Shown here: positions 44,842 through 54,474 of the stretch, one piece after another
Layout of the letters: the number at the start of each line of letters is the position of its first letter
Position numbering within the stretch: the stretch's first letter is position 1
The notes under the pieces: model-generated
The model's database searches: none
Told to the model about the DNA's origin: nothing
Seen by the model: the letters and a program-made list of their open reading frames with translations, nothing else
Origin: an uncultured Litoreibacter sp.
Lineage (GTDB): Bacteria; Pseudomonadota; Alphaproteobacteria; Rhodobacterales; Rhodobacteraceae
DNA length: 64,000 nt
NCBI RefSeq assembly: GCF_947487515.1
Contig: NZ_CANKWO010000002.1
Location: forward strand, 682,001-746,000
Direction: 5' to 3'
Made by a program: the position numbers and the translations under genes

Positions 44842-47529
44842 ATGCTGGGTTTGGGTACTATTACGAAAAAGGTCTTCGGAACACCGAACGACCGCAAAGT
44901 AAAAGCTGTCCGGCCGCTTGTGGCTAAAGTGAATGCGCTAGAGCCAGAGTTCGAAGCTCTGAGCGACGACGAAATCAAAAGCCGCACTGAAAATTTGGCG
45001 ATGCGTGCGCAATCGGGCGAAAGCCTTGACGATTTGCTGCCCGAAGCCTTCGCTAATGTGCGCGAAGCCGCGCGACGCGCGCTGGGTCTGCGGGCATTCG
45101 ATACACAGGTTATGGGTGGCATTTTCCTGCACCAAGGAAATATCGCCGAGATGAAAACCGGTGAAGGGAAAACCCTTGTGGCGACCTTCCCGGCCTATCT
45201 GAATGCCTTGTCGGGCAAGGGCGTGCATATCGTCACCGTGAATGACTACCTTGCCAAGCGAGATGCCGAATGGATGGGCAAGGTCTACTCCGCCTTGGGT
45301 TTGACCACTGGCGTGATCTACCCGCAGCAGCCTGACGCGGAAAAGAAAGCGGCCTATGCGGCTGACGTGACATATGCGACCAACAACGAGTTGGGCTTTG
45401 ACTACCTGCGCGACAACATGCGCTCTAACCTGTCAGAGATGGCGCAACGCGGTCACAATTTTGCGATCGTTGATGAAGTTGACTCGATCCTGATTGACGA
45501 AGCGCGCACGCCACTTGTCATTTCCGGTCCGTCGGAAGATCGCTCCGAGCTGTATATCACAATCGACAAGCTGATCCCTGAGCTGTCTGAAGAACACTAT
45601 AAGCTGGATGAAAAAACCCGCGTCGTGACGATCACTGACGATGGCAACGACTTCCTTGAAAAACGGTTGCGCGAGATGGAGCTGTTGCCGCAAGAGCAGT
45701 CGCTCTACGATCCGGAAAGCACCTCGCTGGTCCATCACGTCACAGAGGCGTTGAAGGCCCATAAGGCATTCCACAAAGACAAAGACTACATGGTTAGCAA
45801 TGACGAAGTGATGTTGGTCGATGAATTCACCGGTCGCATGATGGCTGGCCGACGTCTTGGGGGCGGTTTGCACCAAGCAATTGAAGCCAAAGAAGGCTGT
45901 GCGATCCAGCCTGAAAACATCACATTGGCATCTGTGACGTTCCAGAACTATTTCCGCCTCTACTCGCGCCTTGGCGGCATGACAGGTACCGCGGCGACAG
46001 AAGCCGAAGAATTCAAGGAAATCTACGGCCTTGGCGTCGTGGAGATGCCAACAAACAAACCGATTGCGCGGATTGACGAGCATGACGCGATTTACCGCAC
46101 GGCCAAGGAAAAATTCGAAGCAATCGTTGAGGAAATCAAAACCGCCCATGCAACTGGGCAGCCGGTTCTGGTCGGGACCACATCGATTGAAAAGTCCGAA
46201 TATCTGTCACAGCTGCTAGAGCAGGCCGAAGTTCCGCATAATGTTTTGAATGCGCGCAAGCACGAACGCGAGGCCGAAATCGTCGGAAACGCGGGAACCA
46301 TTGGGGCCGTGACCATCGCGACCAACATGGCGGGACGCGGGACGGATATTAAGTTGGGCGGCAACGCCGAGATGAAGATCATGGATGCGCTGGAGGCGGA
46401 TCCAGAAGGCGATCCGGAAGCCATTCGTGCGCGCATCGAAGAAGAGCAATCAAAAGCCGAAGACGAAGTGAAAGCTGCAGGCGGTCTCTATGTGTTGGCA
46501 ACAGAGCGCCATGAAAGTCGCCGTATCGACAACCAGCTTCGCGGACGTTCCGGCCGTCAGGGTGATCCGGGTCGGTCCAGCTTCTTCTTGTCTTTGGAAG
46601 ACGATCTGATGCGCATTTTCGGCTCGGAACGTTTGGACAAAATGCTGTCGACGTTGGGCATGAAAGAAGGCGAGGCGATTGCGCACCCTTGGGTGAATAA
46701 GTCCTTGGAGAAAGCGCAAGCCAAAGTGGAAGGTCGCAACTTCGACATTCGCAAGCAGCTCTTGAAGTTTGACGACGTTATGAATGATCAGCGCAAAGCT
46801 ATTTTTAGTCAGCGCATGGAGATCATGGAAGCAGAAGAAATCGGCGAGATCGCGCAAGACATGCGCCATCAGGTGATCGATGATTTGGTGGATCAATACA
46901 TCCCGCCGAAGTCCTATGCGGATCAATGGGATACCCAAGGGCTGTATATTGCCGTGCTTGAAACTCTTGGTGTTGATCTGCCGGTTATTGCTTGGGCCGA
47001 GGAAGAAGGCGTGGACGACGAAAGCCTTCGCGAACGCCTGTACGATGCTTCGGACGAATTCATGGCCAAGAAAGCCGTCGACTTCGGCCCCGATCAAATG
47101 CGCAACATCGAAAAGCAGATTTTGTTGCAAACCATCGATGGGAAATGGCGCGATCACCTGCTGAAGCTGGAACACCTGCGGTCTGTTGTCGGCTTCCGCG
47201 GATATGCCCAGCGCGATCCGTTGAACGAGTATAAAACAGAAAGCTTCCAACTGTTTGAAGGTATGCTGGACAGCCTGCGGGTTGATGTGACGCAAAAGCT
47301 GTCTCAGGTTCGGCCGCTAACCGAGGCTGAGCAAGAACAGATGATGAAACAGTTCCTTGCGCAACAAGCTGGTGCGCAACCGGCAGCTCCTGCACACGAA
47401 GAGGCCCCAAAGGCGCTTTCGGGTTTTGACGAAAACGACGAAACCACTTGGGGCAATCCCGGGCGCAACTCTGCATGCCCTTGCGGATCGGGCAAGAAGT
47501 TCAAACATTGCCACGGTGAGATCGGCTAA
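44842..47529 (+). CDS. secA: Preprotein translocase ATPase SecA
   Basis: Motor ATPase of the Sec translocon. The 895-aa protein starts [20 protein letters not shown]. It has Walker A MKTGEGKT at 104-111, [33 protein letters not shown] and the helical scaffold and wing domains. The C-terminal SEC-C zinc motif [13 protein letters not shown], which binds SecB, is intact, in line with secB at 13.9 kb. An in-frame start at 44770 would add 24 non-conserved residues. It shares a 179-bp divergent promoter region with the parvulin gene. Confidence 0.98.
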   Translation: MLGLGTITKKVFGTPNDRKVKAVRPLVAKVNALEPEFEALSDDEIKSRTENLAMRAQSGESLDDLLPEAFANVREAARRALGLRAFDTQVMGGIFLHQGNIAEMKTGEGKTLVATFPAYLNALSGKGVHIVTVNDYLAKRDAEWMGKVYSALGLTTGVIYPQQPDAEKKAAYAADVTYATNNELGFDYLRDNMRSNLSEMAQRGHNFAIVDEVDSILIDEARTPLVISGPSEDRSELYITIDKLIPELSEEHYKLDEKTRVVTITDDGNDFLEKRLREMELLPQEQSLYDPESTSLVHHVTEALKAHKAFHKDKDYMVSNDEVMLVDEFTGRMMAGRRLGGGLHQAIEAKEGCAIQPENITLASVTFQNYFRLYSRLGGMTGTAATEAEEFKEIYGLGVVEMPTNKPIARIDEHDAIYRTAKEKFEAIVEEIKTAHATGQPVLVGTTSIEKSEYLSQLLEQAEVPHNVLNARKHEREAEIVGNAGTIGAVTIATNMAGRGTDIKLGGNAEMKIMDALEADPEGDPEAIRARIEEEQSKAEDEVKAAGGLYVLATERHESRRIDNQLRGRSGRQGDPGRSSFFLSLEDDLMRIFGSERLDKMLSTLGMKEGEAIAHPWVNKSLEKAQAKVEGRNFDIRKQLLKFDDVMNDQRKAIFSQRMEIMEAEEIGEIAQDMRHQVIDDLVDQYIPPKSYADQWDTQGLYIAVLETLGVDLPVIAWAEEEGVDDESLRERLYDASDEFMAKKAVDFGPDQMRNIEKQILLQTIDGKWRDHLLKLEHLRSVVGFRGYAQRDPLNEYKTESFQLFEGMLDSLRVDVTQKLSQVRPLTEAEQEQMMKQFLAQQAGAQPAAPAHEEAPKALSGFDENDETTWGNPGRNSACPCGSGKKFKHCHGEIG

Positions 47530-47601
47530 AGGTTCCACCAAGCCAATTTTTCTGCTACGCTAAAGCTCTATTGCAACGAGAAAACTCGGCAAGGCAGGTA
47601 A

Positions 47602-48465
47602 ATGAGCAGATTTTTAACAAACGCGGCTTTGGCCGTGTGGCTTGGTGTATCATCACCGATTATGGCAGACGTGTTGCCTGCGGCGGTCACGCCACCCTTT
47701 CCCAAAATTTCGCATGTGACGCCGGACATACCAGCTGATGCGGAGGTTCCCTTTACTCATCTCAAACCCGTGGCGGCGCATTTGTCAGCACCACCCGCAC
47801 CCATCGCGGATATTGTTGCAAGACAGGCGAATATCTCGAATTTTGGTACGGCGTGTGACCCGTCAATCTCCATGGATGTGGCGATTGATGCGATGCTGGC
47901 CATTCACCTTCAAGCGCCTTGCCTGCCCTACGACATGGTCCGGATGGAGCATGAGGGGCTGTCGTTCACCGTTCCCATGCCCATGACCGGGGAGCTGCAT
48001 TTGCTTTTACCCGCCCTGTCCGAGAATGCGGTCGTGCGGGCCGATCTTTCTGATGGCACGGTCTTGTCGGCCTCGGCGGATGTGCCCGAGGCGGTAGAAT
48101 TCGCACGTGTGGCTTTGCAGTGGAAAGGTGCGGCACCAGGGGAATTGGTGGCAAAGGCCCCCAAGGTTCTGGATGGTGCGGTGATCAGACTTGGACGATC
48201 CGAGGACGCAGATGGGTCAGAGCTGCACGTATTCTCCAGCAGAATAGACGCCCGTCACGCCACAGGCGTTGTACGACTGTCACTGCTATCACCGGTCACC
48301 GCAGAGAACTGTGAAACCGGCCGTGAAGCGCGGGTACGCCGCAAGGTCCCCGGAGAGCCGACATCCGCCTATGATCTGAAGCTAAAGGGGCCAGGATGTA
48401 ATGCGGTTGGCCAAAGTATTGAGTTGAAAAATATCCTCCAAGATTTGAAACTCTCGCAAAACTAA
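47602..48465 (+). CDS. Secreted protein of unknown function
   Basis: A 287-aa protein with a signal peptide (MSRFLTNAALAVWLGVSSPI, probable cleavage after MA). The mature part begins Pro-rich (PPFPKISHVTPDIP). It has a central region with FGTACDPSISMDVAIDAML, then a beta-rich part, and four cysteines (in TACDPS, APCLPYD, AENCETG, GPGCNAV) that could form two disulfides. I do not recognise a domain. The next gene, a periplasmic PBP-OmpA fusion, starts 13 bp after its stop, so the two are likely partners in the cell envelope. Confidence 0.75.
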   Translation: MSRFLTNAALAVWLGVSSPIMADVLPAAVTPPFPKISHVTPDIPADAEVPFTHLKPVAAHLSAPPAPIADIVARQANISNFGTACDPSISMDVAIDAMLAIHLQAPCLPYDMVRMEHEGLSFTVPMPMTGELHLLLPALSENAVVRADLSDGTVLSASADVPEAVEFARVALQWKGAAPGELVAKAPKVLDGAVIRLGRSEDADGSELHVFSSRIDARHATGVVRLSLLSPVTAENCETGREARVRRKVPGEPTSAYDLKLKGPGCNAVGQSIELKNILQDLKLSQN

Positions 48466-48478
48466 GGCGGACAAAACG

Positions 48479-50029
48479 GTGCAACTCCTTTGGCGTAGTA
48501 TTTGGGCGGCTGCTTTGCTGTGCGCCTTTGGGGTTTCGGCCTTGGCAAATGACGTGCGCCTTACGTCGCGCGACGGGGGTATAGAAATCGAAGGCACCCT
48601 GCTGACCTACGATGGTGAATTCTTTCGTGTCGACACCATTTACGGACCTCTGACTTTGGATGGGGAAGGTGTTACTTGTGACGGGCCTGGATGCCCCGAC
48701 CTCAACGCATTTGTTGCGAATATCCGGATGTCCGGAACCAATCGAATGGCAGAGGTGCTGGTCCCCGCGTTGATTCAGGCCTTCGCCATGCGCAACGGGT
48801 TGACCGTCACGCGAGAGGTGGCAAGTGATCGGCAATCGACATTCGTGTTGAACGATAAGGATCGCGTAAAGGCGCGCTTTTCGCTGTCATCCGGAACCAC
48901 GGCAGAAGGATACGCCGACCTGATCGCCGAAGAAGCGGACATAGCACTGGTGCTTCGCGAGCCAAACAAAGATGAGGTTGCAATGGCTCGGGTGGCGTCG
49001 TCGGGCGACCTGTTGAAAGGGCGGCGGGCCCGTGTGGTGGCGCTTGACGGTATCGTAGCTGTCGCGGCACTTGGGCAGCCATTACGAAGCATCTCGCTGA
49101 AAGATATGGCGGCAGCAGTGTCGGGCGAAGCAAAGCACTGGTCGGACATTGGTGGGCCGGATGTTCCCATCGTGCGCCATTTGCCGGACCCCGCATCCGG
49201 ATTATACGAGGCCTTTGTAGACCATGTTTTAAAGCCGAACGGCTTGTCGGTCGCAACGGAAGCCACACATCACACATTGCTTCAAGACGTGGCAGATCAC
49301 GTGGCAGATGACACTTTTGCCATAGGGATCACCACGCTTAGTGAAATTGGAAACACCTTGCCAATGAAAGTGGCCGGAACCTGCGGCTTTGAGACCAATG
49401 CAACCCTGTCTGCCCTGCGCGCCGAGGACTACCCGCTGACGTTGCCATTGATGCTATACACACCCGCGCGGCGGTTGCCTCTAATGGCGCGCGAGTTCCT
49501 AGAGTTCACCCAAGACCCTGCGGCTGACTTGATTATACGCAGGGCGGGCTTCGTAGATCAGGCCATCACCAAGACGCGGTTTGACGATCAAGGGGATCGA
49601 TTGGCGCACGCTATTTCCCAAGCTGGGCCGGAGGTGTCTCTTGAAAACCTTCAAGGTATGGTGGCGGCGTTGCGTGATCGCGACCGGCTTTCAACCACGT
49701 TTCGATTTACCGGTGGGACACGGCTTGACGTTCAATCACAAGAGAACGTCATTCGTCTGGCGCGGGCGCTTGAAACGGGGGTGTTCAACGGGCGCGATTT
49801 GCTGTTGGCGGGATTTAGTGACGGCGATGGTCCGGCTGGGCCGAACCTTTCGTTGTCGCTAAAGCGGGCGCGCAGCGTTCTTAGTTTGTTAAAAGAGGCC
49901 GCGCCGGACGTAGATCTTGACCGCGTTACTATACAGCCCGCGGCCTTTGGTGAAGCACTGCCAATGGCCTGTGATGATACGGAATGGGGACGCGCCATCA
50001 ACCGTCGGGTCGAGGTTTGGGTGAAGTAG
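48479..50029 (+). CDS. PBP-like plus OmpA-domain periplasmic fusion protein
   Basis: A 516-aa protein with a signal peptide ending at ALA-ND. Residues 25-75 form a small domain (VRLTSRDGGIEIEGTLLTYDG and a CDGPGC pair). Residues 80-340 look like a PstS/PBP-like ligand-binding fold (RMSGTNRMAEVLVPALIQAF, FSLSSGTTAEGYADL, DGIVAVA...). The C-terminal 120 residues are an OmpA/MotB peptidoglycan-binding domain with SLSLKRARSVLSLL and NRRVEVWV. The start is GTG at 48479. Anchoring a PBP to peptidoglycan suggests a sensor or scavenger at the cell wall; phosphate as ligand is only a guess. Confidence 0.83.
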   Translation: MQLLWRSIWAAALLCAFGVSALANDVRLTSRDGGIEIEGTLLTYDGEFFRVDTIYGPLTLDGEGVTCDGPGCPDLNAFVANIRMSGTNRMAEVLVPALIQAFAMRNGLTVTREVASDRQSTFVLNDKDRVKARFSLSSGTTAEGYADLIAEEADIALVLREPNKDEVAMARVASSGDLLKGRRARVVALDGIVAVAALGQPLRSISLKDMAAAVSGEAKHWSDIGGPDVPIVRHLPDPASGLYEAFVDHVLKPNGLSVATEATHHTLLQDVADHVADDTFAIGITTLSEIGNTLPMKVAGTCGFETNATLSALRAEDYPLTLPLMLYTPARRLPLMAREFLEFTQDPAADLIIRRAGFVDQAITKTRFDDQGDRLAHAISQAGPEVSLENLQGMVAALRDRDRLSTTFRFTGGTRLDVQSQENVIRLARALETGVFNGRDLLLAGFSDGDGPAGPNLSLSLKRARSVLSLLKEAAPDVDLDRVTIQPAAFGEALPMACDDTEWGRAINRRVEVWVK

Positions 50030-50033
50030 CGCC

Positions 50034-50783
50034 CTAGATCAGACCATGCGAGCGGAAAGAATAGTTCCCCGCACCACCTACAATCAGATGATCATGAAGA
50101 ACGACACCCAACGCGTCGGCGCCGCTTTGAACCTGCCGCGTCATGGCGATGTCTTCGTCGGATGGGGTGACGTCACCCGATGGATGATTATGCACCAAAA
50201 TCAAAGCAGATGCGTTCAATTCCAATGCCCGCTTAAGAACTTCGCGTGGATAGACAGGGACGTGGTTGACCGTGCCAGTTTGCAAGGCTTCATCCGCGAC
50301 CAGCCTGTTCCGGCGATCCAAAAACAGAACACGGAATTGTTCGCGGTCCATATGGGCCATTTTGGTGCGGCAATAGGCCAGCAGGGCATCCCAAGTCGAC
50401 AAAACATCCCGATGCATTACCTTCGTGCGCGCCATTGTCTGTGCGGCTGCTTCCACGATTTTCAATTCACGAATGACGCAAGAGCCAACCCCTTGGACCG
50501 ACGAGAGCCGATTGCTTGACGCGGAAATAACCCCGTTAAAATCGCCAAAAGTCGCCAACAGACGTCGGGCCAAACTTCGAACTTCGCGGCGCGGGATAGC
50601 GCGGTACAAAACCAGTTCCAGTAATTCCATCTCTGGGGTGGCCTCACCGCCGATGCGCAAAAACCGGTCGCGCACTCTTTGGCGGTGACCGTGTTGCTCC
50701 GCCTCAGGTGCCGCTACGACAGAAAGACGATGAGAATGAAGGCCTGGCAGGGCGTCGTGTAGATGTGTCTGATGCAGTGTCAT
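50034..50783 (-). CDS. radC: RadC family JAB domain protein
   Basis: A 249-aa protein with an N-terminal helix-hairpin-helix part (ISASSNRLSSVQGVGSCVIREL) and a C-terminal MPN/JAMM metalloprotease-like domain. The JAMM residues are complete: His198, His200 and Asp211 in LVHNHPSGDVTPSDED. Despite the name, a role in DNA repair is not established; a link to competence or recombination has been proposed. It is convergent with the PBP-OmpA gene (4-bp gap) and lies 34 bp after map in the same direction. Confidence 0.94.
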   Translation of the reverse strand: MTLHQTHLHDALPGLHSHRLSVVAAPEAEQHGHRQRVRDRFLRIGGEATPEMELLELVLYRAIPRREVRSLARRLLATFGDFNGVISASSNRLSSVQGVGSCVIRELKIVEAAAQTMARTKVMHRDVLSTWDALLAYCRTKMAHMDREQFRVLFLDRRNRLVADEALQTGTVNHVPVYPREVLKRALELNASALILVHNHPSGDVTPSDEDIAMTRQVQSGADALGVVLHDHLIVGGAGNYSFRSHGLI

Positions 50784-50817
50784 GACCGCAGTTCAGACGA
50801 TTCGACTTAATTGCGCG

Positions 50818-51639
50818 TTAAGTGCCCGAGTATGTCGGGTGAAATTTCCCACTGGGTGACAGTGTAAATATCTGACACCCGTCAGATGTGACACCAATGG
50901 AATGCTCAAACTGTGCGGACAGTGATTTGTCGCGGGTCACGGCCGTCCAATCATCTGCCAGTACTTTGGTCTCTGGGCGCCCCAAATTCACCATTGGCTC
51001 AATGGTGAAGAACATGCCTTCCTCCAAAACAGCACCGGTGCCCGGGCGGCCATAGTGCAAAACATTGGGTGGAGCGTGGAAAACGCGACCCAAGCCATGC
51101 CCGCAAAAATCGCGAACAACCGACATGCGTTGTGCTTCTACAAACTTCTGGATGGCATGACCGATATCGCCGAACGTATTGCCGGGCTTGACGGCCATAA
51201 TGCCCTCAAACAACGCGTCATGGGTGATCTGGATCAAGCGCTCGGCCTTGCGGCTGGGTTTGCCCGCGACATACATCCGGCTGGTATCGCCAAACCAACC
51301 GTCCACAATCACGGTGACATCAATGTTCAATATGTCGCCTTGCTTCAGAACCTTTGAGCCTGGAATGCCGTGGCAAACGACATGGTTTACGCTGATGCAG
51401 CTGGCGTGTTGGTAGCCCTTGTAGCCAATAGTGGCTGAGGTTGCTCCGGCGTCGTCCACCATTTTGGTGATCGCCGCATCAAGAGCCGCAGTCGTGGTGC
51501 CGACCTGCACAAGACCGACCATATTGTCGAGAATTTCTGCGGCCAGCTCTCCGGCTTTTGCCATGCCCGCAAAATCCACGTCGTCATAGATGCGAATGCC
51601 ATGCTTAGTGATGCGGCCTTTATGGGTCGAGTCGTCCAC
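50818..51639 (-). CDS. map: Methionine aminopeptidase type I
   Basis: Removes the initiator methionine from nascent proteins. The 273-aa protein has the five metal ligands in DVTVIVDGWFGDTSRMY, GHGLGRVFHAPP, FFTIEPMV and the late SAQFEHSIGVT. The length and lack of an N-terminal zinc finger show the bacterial type Ia form. The N-terminus MDDSTHKGRITKHGIRIYDD is typical of Rhodobacterales. It lies between sfsA and radC, all on the minus strand. Confidence 0.96.
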   Translation of the reverse strand: MDDSTHKGRITKHGIRIYDDVDFAGMAKAGELAAEILDNMVGLVQVGTTTAALDAAITKMVDDAGATSATIGYKGYQHASCISVNHVVCHGIPGSKVLKQGDILNIDVTVIVDGWFGDTSRMYVAGKPSRKAERLIQITHDALFEGIMAVKPGNTFGDIGHAIQKFVEAQRMSVVRDFCGHGLGRVFHAPPNVLHYGRPGTGAVLEEGMFFTIEPMVNLGRPETKVLADDWTAVTRDKSLSAQFEHSIGVTSDGCQIFTLSPSGKFHPTYSGT

Positions 51640-51686
51640 GGGTCTCTCCGGTGTTGTTCACGGCACATATAATGCGCCCGAAAGCG

Positions 51687-52421
51687 TTAGACCAGCCTTG
51701 CGACCATTTGCGGCGACGGGTCTATCGGGAGGGGGGTGGTCAGCGCCATGCCTGCGTTGGATATGTCGCAGGTGTAGCACAGCATTTCGACCCCGTTGGC
51801 GCGCGCGGCATCGAAGGCTTCGGCGTAGTCCGGATCAAGGTCTGCGGCCATTTTCAATCTACCACAGTCGGTCCGGCTCACCAGATACAACATCACGGCG
51901 CGCGCCCCGCCTTGCGCCATTTCACTGAGCTCACGCAGGTGTTTGGCCCCGCGTTTTGTGACGCAATCGGGAAACTCTGCCCAATCCGTTTCGCGCCGAA
52001 GGGTGACGCTTTTCACCTCTACATAGGCGTCAGGCAGTCCGGTCTGCGTAAGCAGGAAATCCACGCGGCTTCCGGTACCATACGCCACTTCTGACCGAAC
52101 GGATTTATACGCAGAGAGCTCAACGATCTTTTGCGCAAGAAGCGCCTCTTTCACCACGCGATTGGGTAGTCCGGTGTCGATACAGGCGAAATCAACGTCA
52201 GTCAGCTCCGATATGCGCCAGCCGTATTTCAGCTTCTTCTTTGGGTCGTCATTTGGCTCCAGCCAGACGCGGGTTCCGCTATCTTTCAGCCCCAGCATCG
52301 CGCCGGGGTTGGGGCAATGGGCCGTGACCTCCTGCCCAGTGTCCTCCAATGCTACATCTGCGAGGAAACGTTTGTAGCGGCGGATCAGCCGAGCGGGAAC
52401 AAGTGGGGTTTGAAAGCGCAT
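51687..52421 (-). CDS. sfsA: Sugar fermentation stimulation protein homolog SfsA
   Basis: A 244-aa SfsA family protein. It has an N-terminal OB-like part and a C-terminal nuclease-like fold; the segments RFQTPLVPARLIRRYKRFLADV, TAHCPNPGAMLGL, EVAYGTGSRVDFLL, AYVEVKSVTLRRE and FPDCVTKRGAKHLREL are strongly conserved. In E. coli overexpression affects maltose use; DNA binding has been reported. It is divergent from the CinA-domain gene with a 46-bp gap. Confidence 0.95.
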   Translation of the reverse strand: MRFQTPLVPARLIRRYKRFLADVALEDTGQEVTAHCPNPGAMLGLKDSGTRVWLEPNDDPKKKLKYGWRISELTDVDFACIDTGLPNRVVKEALLAQKIVELSAYKSVRSEVAYGTGSRVDFLLTQTGLPDAYVEVKSVTLRRETDWAEFPDCVTKRGAKHLRELSEMAQGGARAVMLYLVSRTDCGRLKMAADLDPDYAEAFDAARANGVEMLCYTCDISNAGMALTTPLPIDPSPQMVARLV

Positions 52422-52467
52422 AAGCGGGGCCTATACCGAAACGGAGTAGCCAATCAAGGATCACGCC

Positions 52468-53199
52468 ATGCCCAACCCCTCTGCCGCAATGCTTGTTATC
52501 GGGGATGAGATCCTGTCGGGACGCACCAAAGACACCAACACCCATCATTTGGCCTGCGCGCTGACCGGTGTTGGAATTGACCTGCTGGAGGCGCGGGTGG
52601 TCTTAGATGAACACGACCGCATTGTTGAGGCGGTCCAAGCCCTGAGCGCCCGCTATGATCATGTGTTTACCTCAGGCGGCATCGGGCCCACCCATGATGA
52701 CATCACAGCGGATGCCGTCGGCGCGGCCTTTGGCGCACATGTAGATCTGCGCGATGACGCGCGTGATTTGCTGGCTGCTCATTATGCAAGTGAGGGGAAA
52801 GAATTCAACGAGGCCCGCAAGCGTATGGCGCGGATACCGGAGGGGGCGACGCTGATCGACAATCCGGTTTCGGTCGCTCCGGGATTCATTTTGGGGAATG
52901 TACATGTCATGGCAGGCGTCCCGAAGGTGTTTCATGCGATGGTCGCGACTGTGCTGCCCCTGCTGTCAGGCGGGCAGCCTTTGTTGTCGCAGACGCTAAA
53001 GGTGCATATCGGTGAGGGTGACATTGCGGGGCCGCTGGGCAGGCTAGCGCGTGCAAACCCCGATGTGTCCTTGGGATCCTACCCTTTTCAGAATGACGGG
53101 GTTTATGGCAGTAACCTCGTGGCGCGTGGAGTTGATGCGAACCGGGTGACGGTCGTTGTCGCGCAATTGGCAAAGGAGTTGGGCGTTGAACCGAATTGA
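52468..53199 (+). CDS. CinA N-terminal / molybdopterin-binding domain protein
   Basis: A 243-aa protein consisting of the MoCF_biosynth (COG1058) domain with no CinA deamidase domain. It begins PSAAMLVIGDEILSGRTKDTN and has the FTSGGIGPTHDDITADAV and MAGVPKVFHAM segments of the family. The full-length relatives act as NMN deamidase/ADP-ribose pyrophosphatase; the short form's role is not clear. Its 3' end overlaps the GNAT gene by 14 bases, beginning a run of coupled genes up to the OmpA gene. Confidence 0.92.
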   Translation: MPNPSAAMLVIGDEILSGRTKDTNTHHLACALTGVGIDLLEARVVLDEHDRIVEAVQALSARYDHVFTSGGIGPTHDDITADAVGAAFGAHVDLRDDARDLLAAHYASEGKEFNEARKRMARIPEGATLIDNPVSVAPGFILGNVHVMAGVPKVFHAMVATVLPLLSGGQPLLSQTLKVHIGEGDIAGPLGRLARANPDVSLGSYPFQNDGVYGSNLVARGVDANRVTVVVAQLAKELGVEPN

Positions 53200-53890
53200 G
53201 CTGTTTGAAGTGGTGCAGGCCACATGGCCATCTGCAGATGAAACGCGGGTTGGCCCTTGGTTGATCCGCGATGGTCAGGGGGGCGGCAAACGGGTTTCTG
53301 CTGCACGCCCGATGGAGGCTGTTCAAGCAGATGATGTGGCAACCGCCGTGGCCGAAATGAAGAAGTGCGGGCAACCAGCGCTTTTCTCAATCCGGCCTGA
53401 AGACGGTGAATTAGACTCTATTTTGGCGCAGATGGGATATGAAATCATAGACCCGTCAGTTCTGTTCGCTGGACCAATATTTGAGGCGGAGGTGCCGCCG
53501 GTGACTGCCTTCGACATCTGGCCACCTTTGCAAATTATGAAAGACATTTGGGCAGAGGGCGGCATCAATGCAGACCGTTTGTCGGTGATGGACCGTGTCG
53601 AAGGCCCCAAGACATCCATCCTAGGCCGCATCTGCGACCGCGCTGCGGGATGTGCCTTTGTTGCCATGCACGGCACGACTGCAATGGTCCATGCCGTTGA
53701 GGTTCTGCCAGAGTACCGTCGCCAAGGCCTTGCCCGCAGCATGATGAATGCCGCTGCCCGCTGGGCCAAGGAAAACGGGGCTCATCACTTCTCATTGGTG
53801 ACCACCGAGGCCAACACCGCCGCGCAATCGTTGTATAGCTCTCTGGGCATGTCCGCGGTTGGGCGGTATCATTACCGAATGAAACCTTGA
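53186..53890 (+). CDS. GNAT family N-acetyltransferase
   Basis: A 234-aa acetyltransferase. The acetyl-CoA-binding motif is in the C-terminal half: VEVLPEYRRQGLARSMMNAAARWAKENG and ANTAAQSLYSSLGM. The N-terminal half is divergent and may be a degenerate second GNAT fold. The substrate is unknown. I choose TTG at 53186 because AAGGAG lies 7 bases upstream; another TTG at 53156 would lie deeper within the CinA gene and lacks such a site. Its stop is followed closely by the AhpD-like gene. Confidence 0.86.
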   Translation: MNRIELFEVVQATWPSADETRVGPWLIRDGQGGGKRVSAARPMEAVQADDVATAVAEMKKCGQPALFSIRPEDGELDSILAQMGYEIIDPSVLFAGPIFEAEVPPVTAFDIWPPLQIMKDIWAEGGINADRLSVMDRVEGPKTSILGRICDRAAGCAFVAMHGTTAMVHAVEVLPEYRRQGLARSMMNAAARWAKENGAHHFSLVTTEANTAAQSLYSSLGMSAVGRYHYRMKP

Positions 53891-53904
53891 AAGGCCCTGC
53901 CCCC

Positions 53905-54474
53905 GTGACAAATCCTAAAGTGACAGCACTTGACCTGCCAATGGCTGACCCGCTGCCTGAGGCGACCCAAAAATACTTCGACATCTGCACCCAAAAACTG
54001 GGCATGATCCCGAATGTGTTGCAGTCCTATGCCTTTGATCCGGCCAAGCTGGACGCCTTTACCGGCATGTATAACGATCTGATGCTTGGGGATAGCAACC
54101 TGTCCAAGCTAGAGCGTGAGATGATCGCCGTGGCAGTGTCTTCCGTAAACAAATGCTTCTACTGCCTTGTGGCACACGGGGCGGCCGTGCGTCAGTTGTC
54201 GGGCGATCCGGCCTTGGGCGAGGCTTTGGTGATGAATTACCGCGTTGCGCCTTTGGACGCCCGCCAACGCGCGATGCTGGATTTTGCGGTGCAGATGACT
54301 GAAGCCAGCTACCAAATTGAAGAGGCAGACCGCGATGCGCTGCGTCAGGTCGGGTTCACCGACCACGACATTTGGGACATCTCCGCGGTGGCGAGCTTCT
54401 TCAACATGACGAACCGCATGGCATCGGCGGTCGATATGCGCCCCAATGCGGAATATCACGCGGCTGATAGATGA
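53905..54474 (+). CDS. AhpD-like peroxidase-related protein
   Basis: A 189-aa protein of the carboxymuconolactone decarboxylase/AhpD fold. The redox motif is REMIAVAVSSVNKCFYCLVAHG with CFYC and a following His, as in peroxidase-related enzymes (uncharacterised peroxidase subfamily). The C-terminal DIWDISAVASFFNMTNRMA is also typical. GTG at 53905 (AAAGG 10 bases upstream) gives the family-like N-terminus; a TTG at 53887 overlapping the GNAT stop is the alternative. It overlaps the OmpA gene by 4 bases. A role in peroxide or organic hydroperoxide removal is inferred. Confidence 0.88.
   Translation: MTNPKVTALDLPMADPLPEATQKYFDICTQKLGMIPNVLQSYAFDPAKLDAFTGMYNDLMLGDSNLSKLEREMIAVAVSSVNKCFYCLVAHGAAVRQLSGDPALGEALVMNYRVAPLDARQRAMLDFAVQMTEASYQIEEADRDALRQVGFTDHDIWDISAVASFFNMTNRMASAVDMRPNAEYHAADR

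Noticed and set aside
47524-47556. Terminator after secA
   Set aside because: Only a 4-5-bp stem (GGCT/AGCC) precedes the short T-run, too weak to call with confidence.
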